A stretch of 64,000 bases of DNA, from the NCBI RefSeq assembly GCF_003316845.1, contig NZ_QMIK01000002.1, forward strand, positions 434,001 through 498,000, given 5' to 3'. Within the stretch, counting starts at the first letter, position 1; each line of letters begins with the position of its first letter. The translations under genes were made by a program, and so were the position numbers. The notes below the pieces were generated by a model. The model searched no databases. It had not been told where the DNA came from and worked only from the letters and a program-made list of their open reading frames with translations. The stretch is from Cognataquiflexum aquatile. Its GTDB lineage: Bacteria; Bacteroidota; Bacteroidia; Cytophagales; Cyclobacteriaceae. Of this stretch, positions 43,083 to 52,728 are shown piece after piece.

Positions 43083-45887
43083 ATGACAAAACGCTTCATA
43101 ACTCTTCTGATTTTTATCCTTATCCACTCTTTTGGCTATTCCCAAACCTGGAAAAGAGTAGGTGGTCGCGGAAACCAATTGACAGGGATTTCCTGGGCAA
43201 CAGAGGAAACGGGCTTTGTTTCCGGCAACCAGGTTATTTTAAAAACCATAGACGGTGGATTGAGTTGGACCGAACAGGAAGCTCCCACCAAAACCAGAAT
43301 GTGGGCAGTTGATTTTTTTGATGAAAACCTCGGCTTGATGGTGGGTGAAATGGGTGAGATCTTCCGCACGACGGACGGAGGGACCAATTGGCAGCTGATT
43401 AATGTAGGGACAGACAAGACATTGCGAAGCGTAAAGTTTTTAACCCAAACCCGGGCATATGCCGTGGGTGATGGTGGGGAAGTGTACCGCTCTACCAACA
43501 GCGGACAAAGTTGGGCAAAGCAATCTGTGGGAACCACCGTTGACCTGAAGCGTTTGTTTTTTGCCAATCAGGACACAGGTTATGTGGCCACTGCAGACGG
43601 AAAAGTCGTCAGGACATTCAACTCAGGAAACAATTGGTCAATCCAAAATACAGGGCAAACCAATCCCCTGAATGACATCTATTTCTCTTCCGGAAAAATT
43701 GGATTTGCAGTAGGTCAGAGTGGGACAATCGTCAAATCAACAGATGCGGGAACCACATGGAGTCCCGTGACAAGCGGTACGGAGAGGAACCTGACTGCAA
43801 TGTCTTTCAACAGGACCAACCCAAATATTGGGGTCGTATTGGGAGAAAATGGAACTGTACTGAGAACAACCAATGCAGGGACGACTTTTGACGGTGTCAA
43901 TATCTCCAATACGCAAACCTATTTTGGGGCAAGTTTCAGAAAAACCTCCAATGTGATTTTTACTGTCGGGACCAACGGGACCATCATTTCATCTGTCAAC
44001 TCAGGCGTGAATTGGGTAGTCAGACAGACAGGATTGGATGTCAATTACAAAGCAACCCAGTTTAGGACGGCGACGCTTGGCTATATTGTTGGTGATAGGG
44101 GTTTGTTTTTGGTCACGACCAATGGCGGAACCACACTTACCAACAGGTCTAGGCCAGTTTCAGGTGCATTTCACGACTTGGCTTTCACGACCAATGCTTT
44201 TGGATATATCGCCGGTGACAATGGCATTGCGCTCAGGACCGCCAATTCGGGTGCAAACTGGACTTCTTTGAATCCCCCGGCAGAAAATGCCATTTACGGA
44301 TTACACTTTTTTAACAATACCTCAGGTTATGCGGTGGGCGAAAACGGATTTATGGCAAAGACGGCAGACTCCGGCGTGATTTGGGAGAAGCTATCCGTCG
44401 GAGGAACTACGGAAAGACTCCGGGACCTGGTATTTTTTAATACGCTTACGGGTCTGGTTATCGGGCAAAATGGATTTTTGGCTAGAACAGAAGACGGGTC
44501 GCAGTGGCAGAAAGTAACTGTTCCTACTACGGAAGACCTATTTGATTTGGATACCCTGGATCTCAATTCTGCTATAGTGGTAGGAAACAACGGCACCATT
44601 TTAAAAACCGTTGACCGGGGAGTTTCTTGGTCCAAAATCAATTTGACTGAGACGAAAAACCTTGCGGCTGTAGAATTTTTGGATGAGTCAATAGGTTTTA
44701 TTGCCGGGGAAAAGGGTCTGATGATGATGACGCGGGATGGGGGACTCACTTGGACCAACATGCCTACCGGAACATTCCAGGACTTTGCAGGGATCAGTTT
44801 TGGGAGTCTGAGCAGCGGCTTTGCCGTGGGGGAAAACGGGTCCTTATTCAACTACAGCTGTCAGGTTCCTGAAATGCCTACGGTTATTTTTGGAGAAAAC
44901 AATATTTGTATCAGCCAACAAGTCTATCAGGTTCAAAACACCGATGTCGATGCTATTTTTGAATGGCGTGTAGATGGGGGAACTATTTTGGAAGGACAGG
45001 GCACCAGTAGGATTGTGGTAAGGTGGGACGCACCTGGAAGAAATGCGGTTTTGGTAAGAGGGGTGAACAACTGCGGTAACGGCGGGACCAAAGGCCTTGA
45101 AGTCTTGGTGTCTACCACGCCAAAAAATATCACTGAAATCCAAGGTGAAGGAGTCGTTTGTATCCAAGGTTCTGTGGAATACTTGGTCAACGATGTCCCC
45201 GGCACAATTTTCATTTGGGAACTCACCGGAGGAAACATCACAGAAGGGCAGGGAACTGCCAAAGTTAAGGTTCAATGGACTGAAGGAGGGCAAAAGGTAT
45301 TGAGAGTGAAACCAACCAATCCATGTGGTGAAGGCACATTTTTCTCCAAAGATATTCAGGTAATTGCTCCACCAAGTAAAACTTCCGATATCACCGGTCC
45401 TGAGAGAGTGGGCTTGACAGAGGAAGTTTACGAAGTGACCAATATGGTGGACATCAATTTCCAATGGCTCATCAGTGACAATGCTGCAGAAATAATTTCA
45501 GGACAGGGAACCAACAGGATCACTGTTTTATGGAAAAAGCAGGGTGACTTTACCATATCCGTAAAGGCAATGAACAGCTGTAATTCAGGTCCCGAAACTA
45601 CTTTAGAGGTGAATGTCAATTTCATCACCTCTGTACAACCAGAACCTTCAGATTCCAAAACTAAAATCTATCCAAACCCATCGCAAGGAGATGTTTGGGT
45701 TTCTTTTGAAGGTATTTATGGGGTCAGCCTGATAAAAATTGCAGATATCATGGGCAAGGAAATCCAGGAAACCAAACCGGAGATGGGAGTGGAAACCATA
45801 GTCTTCAGGGCACTTCCAAAAGGATTGTATATCATCACGATCAGAAGCAAGGAAAAAGAGTACAAACACAAACTTTTGGTAAGATAA
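43083..45887 (+). CDS. Ycf48-type propeller protein with PKD-like domains and type IX sorting domain
   Basis: 934 residues from ATG 43083, with signal MTKRFITLLIFILIHSFGYSQ. Residues ~25-600 form about a dozen Ycf48/BNR-like units with the recurring pattern G-x-x-V/I-G-x-N/D-G-x-I/V-x-x-T-x-D/N-G-G-x-x-W (for example GEMGEIFRTTDGGTNWQL). Three PKD-like domains follow at ~610-850 (FEWRVDGGTILEGQGTSRI, FIWELTGGNITEGQGTAKV, FQWLISDNAAEIISGQG). The last ~75 residues are a type A sorting domain (IYPNPSQGDVWVSF, then LPKGLYIITI and KLLVR). It is a likely surface or secreted substrate of the T9SS encoded at the window's right end. Confidence 0.9.
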   Translation: MTKRFITLLIFILIHSFGYSQTWKRVGGRGNQLTGISWATEETGFVSGNQVILKTIDGGLSWTEQEAPTKTRMWAVDFFDENLGLMVGEMGEIFRTTDGGTNWQLINVGTDKTLRSVKFLTQTRAYAVGDGGEVYRSTNSGQSWAKQSVGTTVDLKRLFFANQDTGYVATADGKVVRTFNSGNNWSIQNTGQTNPLNDIYFSSGKIGFAVGQSGTIVKSTDAGTTWSPVTSGTERNLTAMSFNRTNPNIGVVLGENGTVLRTTNAGTTFDGVNISNTQTYFGASFRKTSNVIFTVGTNGTIISSVNSGVNWVVRQTGLDVNYKATQFRTATLGYIVGDRGLFLVTTNGGTTLTNRSRPVSGAFHDLAFTTNAFGYIAGDNGIALRTANSGANWTSLNPPAENAIYGLHFFNNTSGYAVGENGFMAKTADSGVIWEKLSVGGTTERLRDLVFFNTLTGLVIGQNGFLARTEDGSQWQKVTVPTTEDLFDLDTLDLNSAIVVGNNGTILKTVDRGVSWSKINLTETKNLAAVEFLDESIGFIAGEKGLMMMTRDGGLTWTNMPTGTFQDFAGISFGSLSSGFAVGENGSLFNYSCQVPEMPTVIFGENNICISQQVYQVQNTDVDAIFEWRVDGGTILEGQGTSRIVVRWDAPGRNAVLVRGVNNCGNGGTKGLEVLVSTTPKNITEIQGEGVVCIQGSVEYLVNDVPGTIFIWELTGGNITEGQGTAKVKVQWTEGGQKVLRVKPTNPCGEGTFFSKDIQVIAPPSKTSDITGPERVGLTEEVYEVTNMVDINFQWLISDNAAEIISGQGTNRITVLWKKQGDFTISVKAMNSCNSGPETTLEVNVNFITSVQPEPSDSKTKIYPNPSQGDVWVSFEGIYGVSLIKIADIMGKEIQETKPEMGVETIVFRALPKGLYIITIRSKEKEYKHKLLVR

Positions 45888-45975
45888 TTTTTTCCTTATT
45901 TTAAGGAACTGCAGGCTTCCCAAAAATGAAGTAATTGAAATTAAATTTCTCCATTTTAGAAATTGCGATTTTATG

Positions 45976-46032
45976 TTCTGATTTTAAGGAATGATTATAA
46001 AGTTTTGTCTATAAAATCAGAATAATATTTTT
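45976..46032 (+). terminator. Long-stem hairpin between the Ycf48-type and PLP-enzyme genes
   Basis: TTCTGATTTTA/TAAAATCAGAA (45976-45986 and 46012-46022) is an 11-bp perfect inverted repeat with a 25-base loop, followed by a T-run. It may end the upstream transcript. Confidence 0.5.
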
Positions 46033-46092
46033 TTATCTCTATTGACAATATTCAATAATTTATTGTCATTTGCCTGCATAAACCCAAATGAA

Positions 46093-47343
46093 ATGCAAGA
46101 GAGATATTTCCAGCCTGAGAGTTTGATGATGACTCATGGGTATAAGCCTGAATTGTCAGAAGGGGCTGTAAAATGCCCAATTTTCCAAACCAGTACTTTT
46201 GTTTTTAAAACAGCCGAAGAGGGCAAAGCCTTTTTTCAGGTGGCCTATGGCAAAAGAGAAAAAGAGCCCAACGAGGAGTTGGGATTGATCTACAGCCGAC
46301 TCAATAACCCCGATTTGCAGATTTTGGAAGAGCGCTTATGCCTTTGGGATCAGGCCGAGGAATGTGCCGTGTTTGAGAGCGGCATGTCTGCCATTTCCAC
46401 GGTCATGTTGGAGTTTTTGAGACCCGGCGATGTATTGCTATACAGCAAACCTGTCTATGGCGGCACGGACCACTTTATCAACAAGGTTCTCCCCCAATAC
46501 GGCATCAATGGTATTGGATTTACCGCAGACCAAACTTCTGCCGAAATACTCGAGAAGGTCACAAATATGGGATTGGCGACCCAAGTAAAAATGGTCTACG
46601 TCGAAACCCCTGCCAATCCGACCAATGCACTTTTTGACCTTTCGGTATGCAGAGAGGTGGCAGACCGTCTGAGCTCCGCTGAAAAAGAAGTGGTGGTCTG
46701 TGTGGACAATACCTATATGGGACCGCTTTGGCAGCATCCGCTGAAGCATGGTGTGGATTTGATAGTGTATTCCGCGACCAAATATATCGGCGGGCATTCT
46801 GACCTGATCGCAGGAGCAGTATTAGGCAATTCCAGGCACATGAAGCGGGTGAGGACGCTAAGGACATTTCTTGGGAATATGGCCGGCCCTTGGACAGGAT
46901 GGCTGTTGATGAGGAGTCTGGAGACACTCAAAGTCAGGATGACCAAGCAGGCAAGCAATGCCGTGGAGGTGGCGGATTTTCTAAGGTCACATCCAAAGGT
47001 CGAAAAGGTTTATTATCTCGGACACCTTGAGCCGGGAGACCCACAGTATGACATCTTCAAAAAACAACAGACCTGTGCCGGCGCGATGCTCTCATTTGAT
47101 ATCAAGGGAGGAGAAAAGGAAGCGTTTTTGTTTTTGAACAACCTCAAGCTCATGAAGCTTGCCGTATCCTTAGGCAGCACAGAATCCCTTGCGGAGCATC
47201 CGGCTACGATGACGCACAGTGATGTATTAGAAGACGATCGCAAACTTCTCGGCATCAGTGAAAAGTTGGTCAGGCTTTCTATTGGTGTGGAGCACCACTC
47301 GGATATCATTTGGGATATCCAACAGGCCTTGGAAAAAGTATAA
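46093..47343 (+). CDS. Cystathionine gamma-synthase / methionine gamma-lyase family PLP enzyme
   Basis: 416 residues from ATG 46093 (MQERYFQPESLMMTHGYKPE); an upstream Met at 46042 adds 17 odd residues. Fold-type I PLP enzyme of Cys/Met metabolism: Lys230 in SATKYIGGHSD binds PLP, with ESGMSAISTVML, YVETPANPTN and VKMVYVETPANPT before it, and SLGSTESLAEHPATMTHS near the end. The variant QVAYGKREKEPNEELGLIYS near residue 60 lengthens the active-site loop. Whether it makes cystathionine or cleaves methionine cannot be told. It is followed by an intrinsic terminator. Confidence 0.9.
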   Translation: MQERYFQPESLMMTHGYKPELSEGAVKCPIFQTSTFVFKTAEEGKAFFQVAYGKREKEPNEELGLIYSRLNNPDLQILEERLCLWDQAEECAVFESGMSAISTVMLEFLRPGDVLLYSKPVYGGTDHFINKVLPQYGINGIGFTADQTSAEILEKVTNMGLATQVKMVYVETPANPTNALFDLSVCREVADRLSSAEKEVVVCVDNTYMGPLWQHPLKHGVDLIVYSATKYIGGHSDLIAGAVLGNSRHMKRVRTLRTFLGNMAGPWTGWLLMRSLETLKVRMTKQASNAVEVADFLRSHPKVEKVYYLGHLEPGDPQYDIFKKQQTCAGAMLSFDIKGGEKEAFLFLNNLKLMKLAVSLGSTESLAEHPATMTHSDVLEDDRKLLGISEKLVRLSIGVEHHSDIIWDIQQALEKV

Positions 47344-47349
47344 ATAAAA

Positions 47350-47384
47350 AAGAGCTTCCCAAATCGGGGAGCTCTTCTCTTTTA
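47350..47384 (+). terminator. Intrinsic terminator of the PLP-enzyme gene
   Basis: AGAGCTtCCC aaatc GGGgAGCTCT with flanking A and T runs, directly after the stop at 47343. Confidence 0.85.
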
Positions 47385-47468
47385 ATTTTCAAGATTGGTA
47401 TGTTTTTTTGAATTTAGACTATTCTGCCTCTGCCTAAAAAAAACGACCAATGCCGAAATTATTGGGGT

Positions 47469-47558
47469 CGTCACCCTGAGTAAAGCGAAGAGTCTCTTTT
47501 ATTTTGAGATCTTTCTCCCGTACAGCTGTCGGGATCGTACTTAGGATTCAAGATGACG
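47469..47558 (-). repeat. Dispersed repeat family B, copy 2
   Basis: Begins CGTCACCCTGAGTAAAGCGA and ends CAAGATGACG, the same terminal inverted repeats as at 19301. The core GTCTCTTTTATTTTGAGA matches. It lies in the gap between two converging genes. Confidence 0.75.
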
Positions 47559-47585
47559 CGAGGTGATTTGCAATTTGCGTGGCTG

Positions 47586-47620
47586 TGGACTATGGACTGC
47601 CAGCTATGGACTATTGATTA
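47586..47620 (+). repeat. Period-7 tract overlapping a stop codon
   Basis: TGGACTA, TGGACTG, CCAGCTA, TGGACTA, TTGATTA in exact register. The last three bases are the stop codon (minus strand) of the SurA-like gene at 47618. Confidence 0.65.
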
Positions 47621-49000
47621 CTTTTTCCCCAACACATCGCACCTGTCATAAGCAGGATCTAAATCGATGAAGACATCTTCTTTTGCGGTGACAAACCATC
47701 GGCTCAGCATTCCCTCCTCTTTTCTTCTTTTGGTGGCGGCTTTCATTTTTTCGTAATCGTCCTCCAGGTTGGCCCGGTGTGCAGGAAACCTTTCTTTGTA
47801 GTACAATATCCTGACTTGGGGTCCTTCCCTTTCGGTTTCAAATCGAATCGGTGGGGTGATAGAGCCGACTTTCATGCTGTCCAAGGTGAAGTATAAAACA
47901 GGATCATCAAGGGTCCTTAGTGTAAGCCTGCTTGAATTGTTGTTGGGATCCACAAAGAAACCGCCGTTGTCAGAAGTCGCTCTGTCTTCAGAGCTTTCTT
48001 TTGCAGCTTTTGCAAAATCTATCTTTCCCGAAATGATAGCTGTCCTGATGCTGTCCAAGAACCTTTCGGCATCAAGAATATCCTGTTCGGAAGGTTCGGG
48101 GCGGATCAGGATATGGCGGGTATTGAAAGTGTTTCCTCTTTTTTCCAAAAGCTGGATCATGTGAAAACCAAAAGAGGTTTCTACGGGATCGCTGATTTCA
48201 AGTACTTCCATGCCAAGCGCTGTCGCCTCATACTCGGGAGCAAGTTCACCCCTTCGGAAAAATCCCAGTTCACCGCCCAAAGGTGCTGATCCGGGGTCTT
48301 GTGAATATTGCTTTGCAAGGGTCTGAAAATCAGCTTTCCCATCCATGATCTGATTTTTGAGCTCCCTGAGTTGGGCTGTAATCTCGTTTTTTACTTTTTG
48401 GTTTACCTGGGGTTTTTTGACGATCTGTCCCACCATCACTTCTGCAGAAAAGAAAGGAAGCGAATCCTTTGGAATATCATTGTAAAATTTGCGGACGTCA
48501 GCAGGAGAGATAGAAAGCCCCTCTGTAATTTTTGCCTGCATTTTTTGGACAATAAGCTGCTCCTTCAACATGTCATGAATCTCAGTTTTCAATTGGTCAG
48601 CGGTCTTTCCGTAAACTTGCGCAAGCATGGCTTCGTCTCCACCAAACTGCTGCATCACCATGGAGAACCTTTGGTCTGCTTGGAACATCACCTCTGCATC
48701 TGTGACCATGACAGAGTCAATTTCTGCCTTGGCAATCATCAATTTATTGATAAGCAATGACTCAAACACCTCACACCTCGTGGGAGGCTGAATGTCCTGT
48801 TGGGCTTGTGCAATGGCCTCAATGTAGGTTTTTTGAACCTCGGACTCCAACAGAATGTAATTATTTACTTTGGCTACTATTTTATCCAGTACCTGACCGG
48901 TGGGAGGGGGAGTTTCTGTTTTTACTTCCGTCTGTGCTATAGCCTGAATCATGGTCAGGTTCAAGAAACAAAAGGCCAGTAAATAATTTAATCTACTCAT
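47618..49000 (-). CDS. SurA-like periplasmic peptidyl-prolyl isomerase
   Basis: About 460 residues from ATG 49000 (MSRLNYLLAFCFLNLTMIQAIAQ, a signal peptide); it overlaps the upstream gene's end by eight bases (ATGAGTAG). Upstream Met codons at 49015 and 49069 are alternatives. A SurA N-terminal chaperone domain (KIVAKVNNYILLESEV to RKFYNDIPKDSLPFF) precedes two parvulin domains (SQDPGSAPLGGELGFFRRGE, TSFGFHMIQLLEKRG; then SSEDRATSDNGGFFVDPNN). Likely outer-membrane protein folding. It is the last of three overlapping chaperone genes. Confidence 0.9.
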   Translation of the reverse strand: MSRLNYLLAFCFLNLTMIQAIAQTEVKTETPPPTGQVLDKIVAKVNNYILLESEVQKTYIEAIAQAQQDIQPPTRCEVFESLLINKLMIAKAEIDSVMVTDAEVMFQADQRFSMVMQQFGGDEAMLAQVYGKTADQLKTEIHDMLKEQLIVQKMQAKITEGLSISPADVRKFYNDIPKDSLPFFSAEVMVGQIVKKPQVNQKVKNEITAQLRELKNQIMDGKADFQTLAKQYSQDPGSAPLGGELGFFRRGELAPEYEATALGMEVLEISDPVETSFGFHMIQLLEKRGNTFNTRHILIRPEPSEQDILDAERFLDSIRTAIISGKIDFAKAAKESSEDRATSDNGGFFVDPNNNSSRLTLRTLDDPVLYFTLDSMKVGSITPPIRFETEREGPQVRILYYKERFPAHRANLEDDYEKMKAATKRRKEEGMLSRWFVTAKEDVFIDLDPAYDRCDVLGKK

Positions 49001-49895
49001 ATATTTTGAATTCATTTTTTTCAAGTGCTCGGTTATAAACTTCTTTCTGTAATTGATCGACGAGTTCAATCCTCCTTTTGTTGATCAGGATTTTGGTTAT
49101 TTCATCCCTGACAAATTCTAGTGGTGGAACTTGTTCCTGCAATTTGTATTCCAATATCCTGAAATAATACCTGTAGCGGTCGTCATCAGTAATCACATGC
49201 TTGTTGTTTCGAACCAGTTCCACCTTATTGGGATGGTTGGACAAAGGCGTTTCAATAATGATGTCATCTAACCTGACCCAAGTAGAATCCTCAAGAAAAT
49301 GGTTTGCTCCGGCACTGACCGCCAAAGCTTTAAAGGACTCTTTGTCTTTTTGATTCTGTGACCGCAGCAACCTTTCAATCTGTCGGTTTTGCGGGGATTC
49401 TTTTTCGATTTTCACAAAATTCACCCTGACAATAATTTCTTTGAGGCTGAAATTGACTTTGTTGACCTGGTAATAATCTTCAATTTCCTGTTGACTGACG
49501 TCGTTGTTCAGGTTTTCCGCCACATACTTTTTTTCAAATTCATAGACCATCAGGGCATACTTGTAGTCCAGAAGTTTCCTGTTGATTTCGGCTTCGTCAA
49601 AAGCCATTGATTTGCCCGCTTCTTTGATAAGGAGTTGCTTTCTTACCCAAGACTGAACATACCTCTCGGCGATATTTGCACTGTCTTCCTCAGATTTACT
49701 TTCTGATTTGATAAAAGAAAGCTCTGATAAGTGTAAGTTTTGGTTTCCTACTGATGCGATTATTTGGTCTTCTTCGTCATTTCCTTCGGATTTGAACCTG
49801 AAGAAATCACATGCCCCAATCGTTGCCAAAAGGAGGATAAACAAGAGACTACTTCGCCACTGCAAGGTCAAATATTTTCTGTTTTTCTGCTTCAT
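48993..49895 (-). CDS. SurA-N-like chaperone lipoprotein without isomerase domain
   Basis: 300 residues with lipobox ATIGAC (Cys29). It has a SurA-like helical region (AERYVQSWVRKQLLIKEAG, YALMVYEFEKKYVAENL) but no complete parvulin domain: no GGxLGFF or GYHxI motifs. So it probably binds clients without catalysing isomerisation. Its start overlaps the preceding gene's stop by 47 bases, or ~20 if a later TTG is used, and its end overlaps the following gene by eight. A translationally coupled trio is implied. I infer the chaperone role from context. Confidence 0.8.
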   Translation of the reverse strand: MKQKNRKYLTLQWRSSLLFILLLATIGACDFFRFKSEGNDEEDQIIASVGNQNLHLSELSFIKSESKSEEDSANIAERYVQSWVRKQLLIKEAGKSMAFDEAEINRKLLDYKYALMVYEFEKKYVAENLNNDVSQQEIEDYYQVNKVNFSLKEIIVRVNFVKIEKESPQNRQIERLLRSQNQKDKESFKALAVSAGANHFLEDSTWVRLDDIIIETPLSNHPNKVELVRNNKHVITDDDRYRYYFRILEYKLQEQVPPLEFVRDEITKILINKRRIELVDQLQKEVYNRALEKNEFKIYE

Positions 49896-51858
49896 TGATC
49901 TGGACAGCGTATTTCTCCTTCAGGGTAGAGATAAGTTGCTTGTCCAGGAATTCCTGATAGTCCTGTATCACCTTGCCTCGGGTTTCTTCAAATTTCTTTG
50001 GGCCGGGCAATACCTTTTCCCCCAATACCACCATGTAGGTTTTGTTTTCCAGCCTCAGTTCTTGAAAATTCAGTGCCATATCAGCATTTTTCAAGATGGG
50101 ATGTTGCTGCCATTCAAAGATGCCCTCCGATACCGTAAAGGCCAGGGGGTTGTTGATCAGGAATGTATTTTCCAAACGGTCAACCAAATTGGGCTGGTAT
50201 TTTTTGTCAGACAAAAATTTACGGACGGAAGGAATGCTTTCTTCTTTTGCCATCGTGAGTATCAAGGCCTGAATTCTTTCATTCCATTGGTATCTTGAAA
50301 TATTCTCTTGGTAGAATTTCACCTGACCCAAGCTGTCCTCGATGGCTTTTTGCCAAACTTGCTCATTCATAAGGGAGAAAAGCAGGATTCCGTCTCTGTA
50401 TTCCTGAATCATAAGCCTGTATTCCTCATTGTTGGTCATCAGATCATTGATCTCGGCTTCCTGAAGGTTGACTTCTACATACTTGTCAAACCATGTTTGG
50501 AAATAATTCTGGGGATTGGTCCGGACGACTTGCTTGTCTTCTGCAATAAAATCCAAGAGACCTTTCACGGTTTTTGGTTTGTTGTTGATGCTGAATAAAA
50601 CCGAATCCAACAGATTTTTTGATTTTAGGATTTCTGCTATTTCCTGCCTGGAAGTAGTTGTAAACAGGCCATTGACCGAATCTACCAATACTTCATTTTC
50701 AACAAATCCATATTTTGATTTTTGGATAGCCACTACCTGTGATTGGATCAAGGTGGACCTGCTGTCTCTCAGAATCCTTGATTTGATGGAAGACTCCATT
50801 TCCTCATAACTTGCAAGAGGTTTTTTGCCTTCCAATCTGATGATATGGTAACCAAATGGAGTTTTGACCGGAGGTGAGATTTCACCTTCCTCCTGCAATG
50901 AAAATGCAGCCCTTTCAAATTCCGGAATGACGGATCCCAAGCCTATCCAAGGCAAGGTACCTCCTGTGTTTTTGGTGCCTGCATCTTCAGAATACAGCTC
51001 ACAGATTTCTTCCCATGAACTTTCAGGTTTTTGCAGTTCGGTGTAGATTTCACTTACTTTTCTTAAAATTCTTTCCTCTGTGACGGGATCATTTCCCTGG
51101 GAGCGGACCAAAATATGGGAAACTTTTACTTCGCCGGGATTTGGCTGACGGTCTTCCAATTTGATGATATGGTATCCGAAATTGGTCAAAATAGGATCAG
51201 AAATCTGACCTACCTGCATGGAATAAGCAGCATCCTCAAAAGAGGAAACCATCTGTAAGGCGGTGAAATACCCAAGATTTCCTTTATTGTCCTTTGCGGA
51301 GGGATCATCAGAATGCTCAAATGCCAATTCATTGAAGTCTGCACCGTTTTCAGCTTCCTCTTTCAGTTTCAGTGCCATTCTCAAAACAGAGATCGTATCA
51401 GCCTGACTGGCATTGGGAGGAAACTGCAACAGGATATGGCTGGCTTTGACTACTTCCTTCATCCGGTTGTAGGCTTTCATGAGTTCACCTTCCTGCAGGG
51501 AATTTTTAATCAAAAATGGCTGGGTCAGGTCGTCTTTGAACACTTCGAATTCTCTTTCAAACTCTTCAGTTTTGTCCAATCCAAGGCTTTCTGCCTCTTT
51601 GACTTTGAGTTTGTAATTGATGAAAAGTTCCAGGTTTTCAAAAAATTCCTCTTCAGAAATCTTGTTTTCAGAGTTTTTGAATTCCCTGTTTTTGGACAGC
51701 ATATGCAAAAATTCATCACCGAATACGGCATTGTCACCAATGGCCAATAATGGCGAAGGGATATCCTCCTGTATTTCTACCGGCGCAACTGTGGATTTCG
51801 GGCTGCATGAAAATGCTAAAATCAGGAGTAAATAAAGAAATCGACTTATATTAATCAT
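49849..51858 (-). CDS. Large SurA/PpiD-like peptidyl-prolyl isomerase lipoprotein
   Basis: 669 residues from ATG 51858 (MINISRFLYLLLILAFSC); Met at 51885 adds nine. Lipobox LAFS-Cys18. The N-terminal chaperone segment (EFLHMLSKNREFKNSENKI to TQPFLIKNSLQEGEL) is followed by two parvulin domains (SDDPSAKDNKGNLGYFTAL and FGYHIIKLEDRQPN; then SEDAGTKNTGGTLPWIGLG and FGYHIIRLEGKKPL). A long helical C-terminal region (~390-669) resembles PpiD/SurA C-terminal parts. It heads the three-gene operon. Confidence 0.9.
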   Translation of the reverse strand: MINISRFLYLLLILAFSCSPKSTVAPVEIQEDIPSPLLAIGDNAVFGDEFLHMLSKNREFKNSENKISEEEFFENLELFINYKLKVKEAESLGLDKTEEFEREFEVFKDDLTQPFLIKNSLQEGELMKAYNRMKEVVKASHILLQFPPNASQADTISVLRMALKLKEEAENGADFNELAFEHSDDPSAKDNKGNLGYFTALQMVSSFEDAAYSMQVGQISDPILTNFGYHIIKLEDRQPNPGEVKVSHILVRSQGNDPVTEERILRKVSEIYTELQKPESSWEEICELYSEDAGTKNTGGTLPWIGLGSVIPEFERAAFSLQEEGEISPPVKTPFGYHIIRLEGKKPLASYEEMESSIKSRILRDSRSTLIQSQVVAIQKSKYGFVENEVLVDSVNGLFTTTSRQEIAEILKSKNLLDSVLFSINNKPKTVKGLLDFIAEDKQVVRTNPQNYFQTWFDKYVEVNLQEAEINDLMTNNEEYRLMIQEYRDGILLFSLMNEQVWQKAIEDSLGQVKFYQENISRYQWNERIQALILTMAKEESIPSVRKFLSDKKYQPNLVDRLENTFLINNPLAFTVSEGIFEWQQHPILKNADMALNFQELRLENKTYMVVLGEKVLPGPKKFEETRGKVIQDYQEFLDKQLISTLKEKYAVQINEAEKQKIFDLAVAK

Positions 51859-51946
51859 AAATGAAAGGCCGGAAAACAAGTGCAATGTTACAAATTAAAT
51901 TGAAAAATTCGGGTGGCACTGACTAATAAGATGCCTTAATTAACAA

Positions 51947-52363
51947 TTATTTGGAATTCAGAATTTTATATAACCTGCAGATATTTTTGTTTTCAAAGGA
52001 TTCAAACTCGATTTTATCCATAATCCTTTTCACCAGGATGATACCAAGGCCACCCTTTCTTTTGGATTTGATGACCTGGGATATCTCAGGTTCCTGGTAC
52101 TCCAGGATATTGAATCCCTCACCAAAATCCAGAATTTCAAAAACAATCAATGCTTTGGAAGAAATTACATTGAGGTCAATATATTCATTGGAATTGCAGT
52201 CATGGGAGTGGATGATCAGGTTGGCACAGACTTCTTCCACCGCCAAGATCACTTGATGTTGCTCAATTTCAGACAATTGGGTCACCTTTAGAATAGATTC
52301 TAAAAACTGTCTCAGGTCAGACAATTGGGCTGTATCGCAATATACTCTTAATTGGGAATTCAT
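51947..52363 (-). CDS. Anti-sigma regulatory-type ATP-binding protein (RsbW-like)
   Basis: 138 residues of the HATPase_c_2 type. Conserved parts are EEVCANLIIHSHD (N-box), FEILDFGEGFNI (G1) and KRKGGLGIILVKRIMDKI (G2/ATP lid). These are serine kinases that phosphorylate a STAS partner and hold a target such as a sigma factor. It is the third gene of a phosphatase-STAS-kinase set, two bases after the STAS stop. No sigma factor is adjacent, so the output is unknown. Confidence 0.9.
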   Translation of the reverse strand: MNSQLRVYCDTAQLSDLRQFLESILKVTQLSEIEQHQVILAVEEVCANLIIHSHDCNSNEYIDLNVISSKALIVFEILDFGEGFNILEYQEPEISQVIKSKRKGGLGIILVKRIMDKIEFESFENKNICRLYKILNSK

Positions 52364-52365
52364 AT

Positions 52366-52698
52366 TTAACCCTTCAGGGCTTCTTCTTTAGAGGGCCGGA
52401 TATCGATCAGTTGGTCAAGTCCCAGGATATGAAATACCTGAAACACCTTATCTTTTAGCGCGAAAATGACCATTTTGACATTGTTTTCTTCAAATTCATC
52501 GAGGTAGGACATGAATACACCCAAGCCTGCTGAAGAGATATAATCAAGCGCTGCACAGTCAATCAAAATGCTTTTTGCTCCATCCTGAACCACCTCACTG
52601 ATGGCGGCATCCAATTCGACGGAGTTGCTGGCATCGATCTCCCCGGTCAAAATGAGATTCCAAATGTCATTTTCTAAACGTTTTTCTATGTTAAGCAT
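52366..52698 (-). CDS. STAS-domain anti-anti-sigma factor (RsbV/SpoIIAA-like)
   Basis: 110 residues. The phosphorylatable serine is Ser56 in ALDYISSAGLGVFMSYLD, in the usual SSxGLG place. The gene lies between the phosphatase and the kinase, with gaps of 30 and 2 bases. Phosphorylation by the kinase would release, and dephosphorylation by the phosphatase would permit, binding to the kinase. The switching is known for the family; the particular target is not. Confidence 0.93.
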   Translation of the reverse strand: MLNIEKRLENDIWNLILTGEIDASNSVELDAAISEVVQDGAKSILIDCAALDYISSAGLGVFMSYLDEFEENNVKMVIFALKDKVFQVFHILGLDQLIDIRPSKEEALKG

Positions 52699-52728
52699 CT
52701 TCCTAATTACGGTTTTGTTAATGATTGG

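Noticed and set aside
45888-46092. SAM riboswitch upstream of the PLP Cys/Met enzyme
   Set aside because: Only a long-loop hairpin with a T-run is visible; no recognisable SAM-aptamer core.
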